Of a stretch of 5,934 nt of DNA, positions 5,279 through 5,934 are shown piece after piece. Position 1 is the first letter of the stretch. Each line of letters opens with the position of its first letter. The notes beneath the pieces were generated by a model. That model searched no databases. It was not told the DNA's origin and worked only from the letters and a program-made list of their open reading frames with translations. Made by a program: the position numbers and the translations under genes. Origin of the DNA: GCA-2699365 sp036160955 (GTDB taxonomy: Bacteria; Verrucomicrobiota; Verrucomicrobiia; Opitutales; Coraliomargaritaceae). The stretch lies in assembly GCA_036160955.1 (NCBI GenBank), contig JAYYDJ010000027.1, positions 1 through 5,934 on the forward strand. Reading direction: 5' to 3'.

Positions 5279-5934
5279 CTAGGCGATGACGGATGCGTGA
5301 GGTATCCAAAAACTAAAAGTAGATCCTTTTGCCGATGATTGTACGAGTTCAATATCGCCACGATGTGCACGCATTATTCGTTTACTAATCGATAGTCCTA
5401 AGCCATTTCCGCCAGGTCTATTAGTTAGAAAAGAATCAAAAATTTCTGCTTGAATGGATTCTGGCATTCCTGGCCCATTGTCACAGATGGTAAATACAGC
5501 TCCATTTTCTCCGTGTATTGTTATGATTTTGATATGACCGCCGTCTGGCATAACTTGCGTAGCATTTAAAATGAGGTTTAGAATAACTTGCTGAATTTGC
5601 CCTTTGTTTACTTCAATATATATACCCTGCGGGTGTGGAGAATATTCAATACTAATTTTCTGCTGGCTCAGTTTCAAGCGTACTAAATGAAGGGTCTCTT
5701 CAATTAGCTGGTTCAAGTCGCAGCGAGCATTCATTCCTTCTCGATTACGCCCAAAATCAAGGACTCTTTCAACAATAGCTTCCAAATGATTGAGTTTCTC
5801 TCCAATTACAGCGATATCAGTAGTACGCGCATCATTAGCAGAAAATTCCAGACCAAGTGAATCAAATAACAATTTAATTACAGTTAATGGATTGCGAATC
5901 TCATGTGCGATCTCTGCTGCTAACATTCCAAGGG
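5279..5934 (-). CDS. Sensor histidine kinase, C-terminal part (5' end outside window)
   Basis: This is the 3' part of a two-component sensor kinase; about 217 residues are visible and the start lies beyond the right edge. The reading frame continues through the last bases: codons for Leu-Gly precede Met at 5926, giving the classic LGMLAAEIAHEIRNPL H-box, so that Met is internal and not the start. Counting from it, the phospho-acceptor is H8. A HisKA dimerisation helix pair follows (to about 60), then the HATPase_c domain with the N-box QQVILNLILNA (112-121 region), the G1 box DNGPGMP (149-155), the F-box IFDSF (162-166) and the G2 box GGNGLGLSISKRI (172-184). All ATP-binding motifs are intact. 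The arrangement resembles the NtrB/AtoS-type kinase group, which often carries PAS domains and pairs with NtrC-like regulators; neither can be seen here. The VanZ-like gene follows after 33 bp and may share its transcript. Confidence 0.95.
   Translation of the reverse strand, partial: LGMLAAEIAHEIRNPLTVIKLLFDSLGLEFSANDARTTDIAVIGEKLNHLEAIVERVLDFGRNREGMNARCDLNQLIEETLHLVRLKLSQQKISIEYSPHPQGIYIEVNKGQIQQVILNLILNATQVMPDGGHIKIITIHGENGAVFTICDNGPGMPESIQAEIFDSFLTNRPGGNGLGLSISKRIMRAHRGDIELVQSSAKGSTFSFWIPHASVIA

Noticed and set aside
5279..5926. Met at 5926 as the start of a short complete kinase
   Set aside because: The frame stays open to the window edge, and Leu-Gly just before it belongs to the conserved H-box, so the gene is cut by the window.

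Overview
The window carries six chromosomal genes plus the 3' part of a seventh that runs off the right edge. No rRNA, tRNA, CRISPR array or mobile element was seen. Base composition is moderately AT-rich (judged by eye, not counted). The long deformylase insert, the DsbD/ScsB-type protein, the redoxin with a C-terminal GCGIKY tail and the sparse Shine-Dalgarno signals recall Opitutae-like Verrucomicrobiota. That assignment rests on remembered protein resemblance and is tentative; a marine proteobacterium is the main alternative. Several exported or periplasmic redox proteins point to a Gram-negative envelope.

Layout from left to right. A strong intrinsic terminator for an unseen upstream gene (53-83) is followed at once by the ATG of a small exported protein with a BamE/SmpA-like C-terminal domain (84-602, +). 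After a 126-bp convergent gap comes a minus-strand pair: a SOUL-family protein with a signal peptide (1349-1894) and, 38 bp downstream, peptide deformylase (729-1310). Divergent from the SOUL gene across 81 bp is a full-length DsbD/ScsB-type transmembrane electron carrier (1976-4195, +). It is followed after 44 bp by an exported redoxin (4240-4839, +). The redoxin gene overlaps, tail to tail by 11 bp, a VanZ-like membrane protein gene (4829-5245, -). That gene lies 33 bp downstream of a sensor histidine kinase gene (5279 to the window edge, -) that is cut just upstream of its phospho-acceptor histidine.

The clearest functional unit is the DsbD-redoxin pair. The membrane protein has all the cysteines needed to move reducing equivalents from cytoplasmic thioredoxin to the periplasm, and the redoxin is a plausible client. 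The other genes are mostly housekeeping or generic.

No dramatic new system is evident. The points most worth checking are the redox pair with its non-CxxC redoxin, the absence of Shine-Dalgarno sequences together with TATA-like boxes right at several start codons (possible leaderless mRNAs), and the gene that starts on the last base of a terminator's T-tract.
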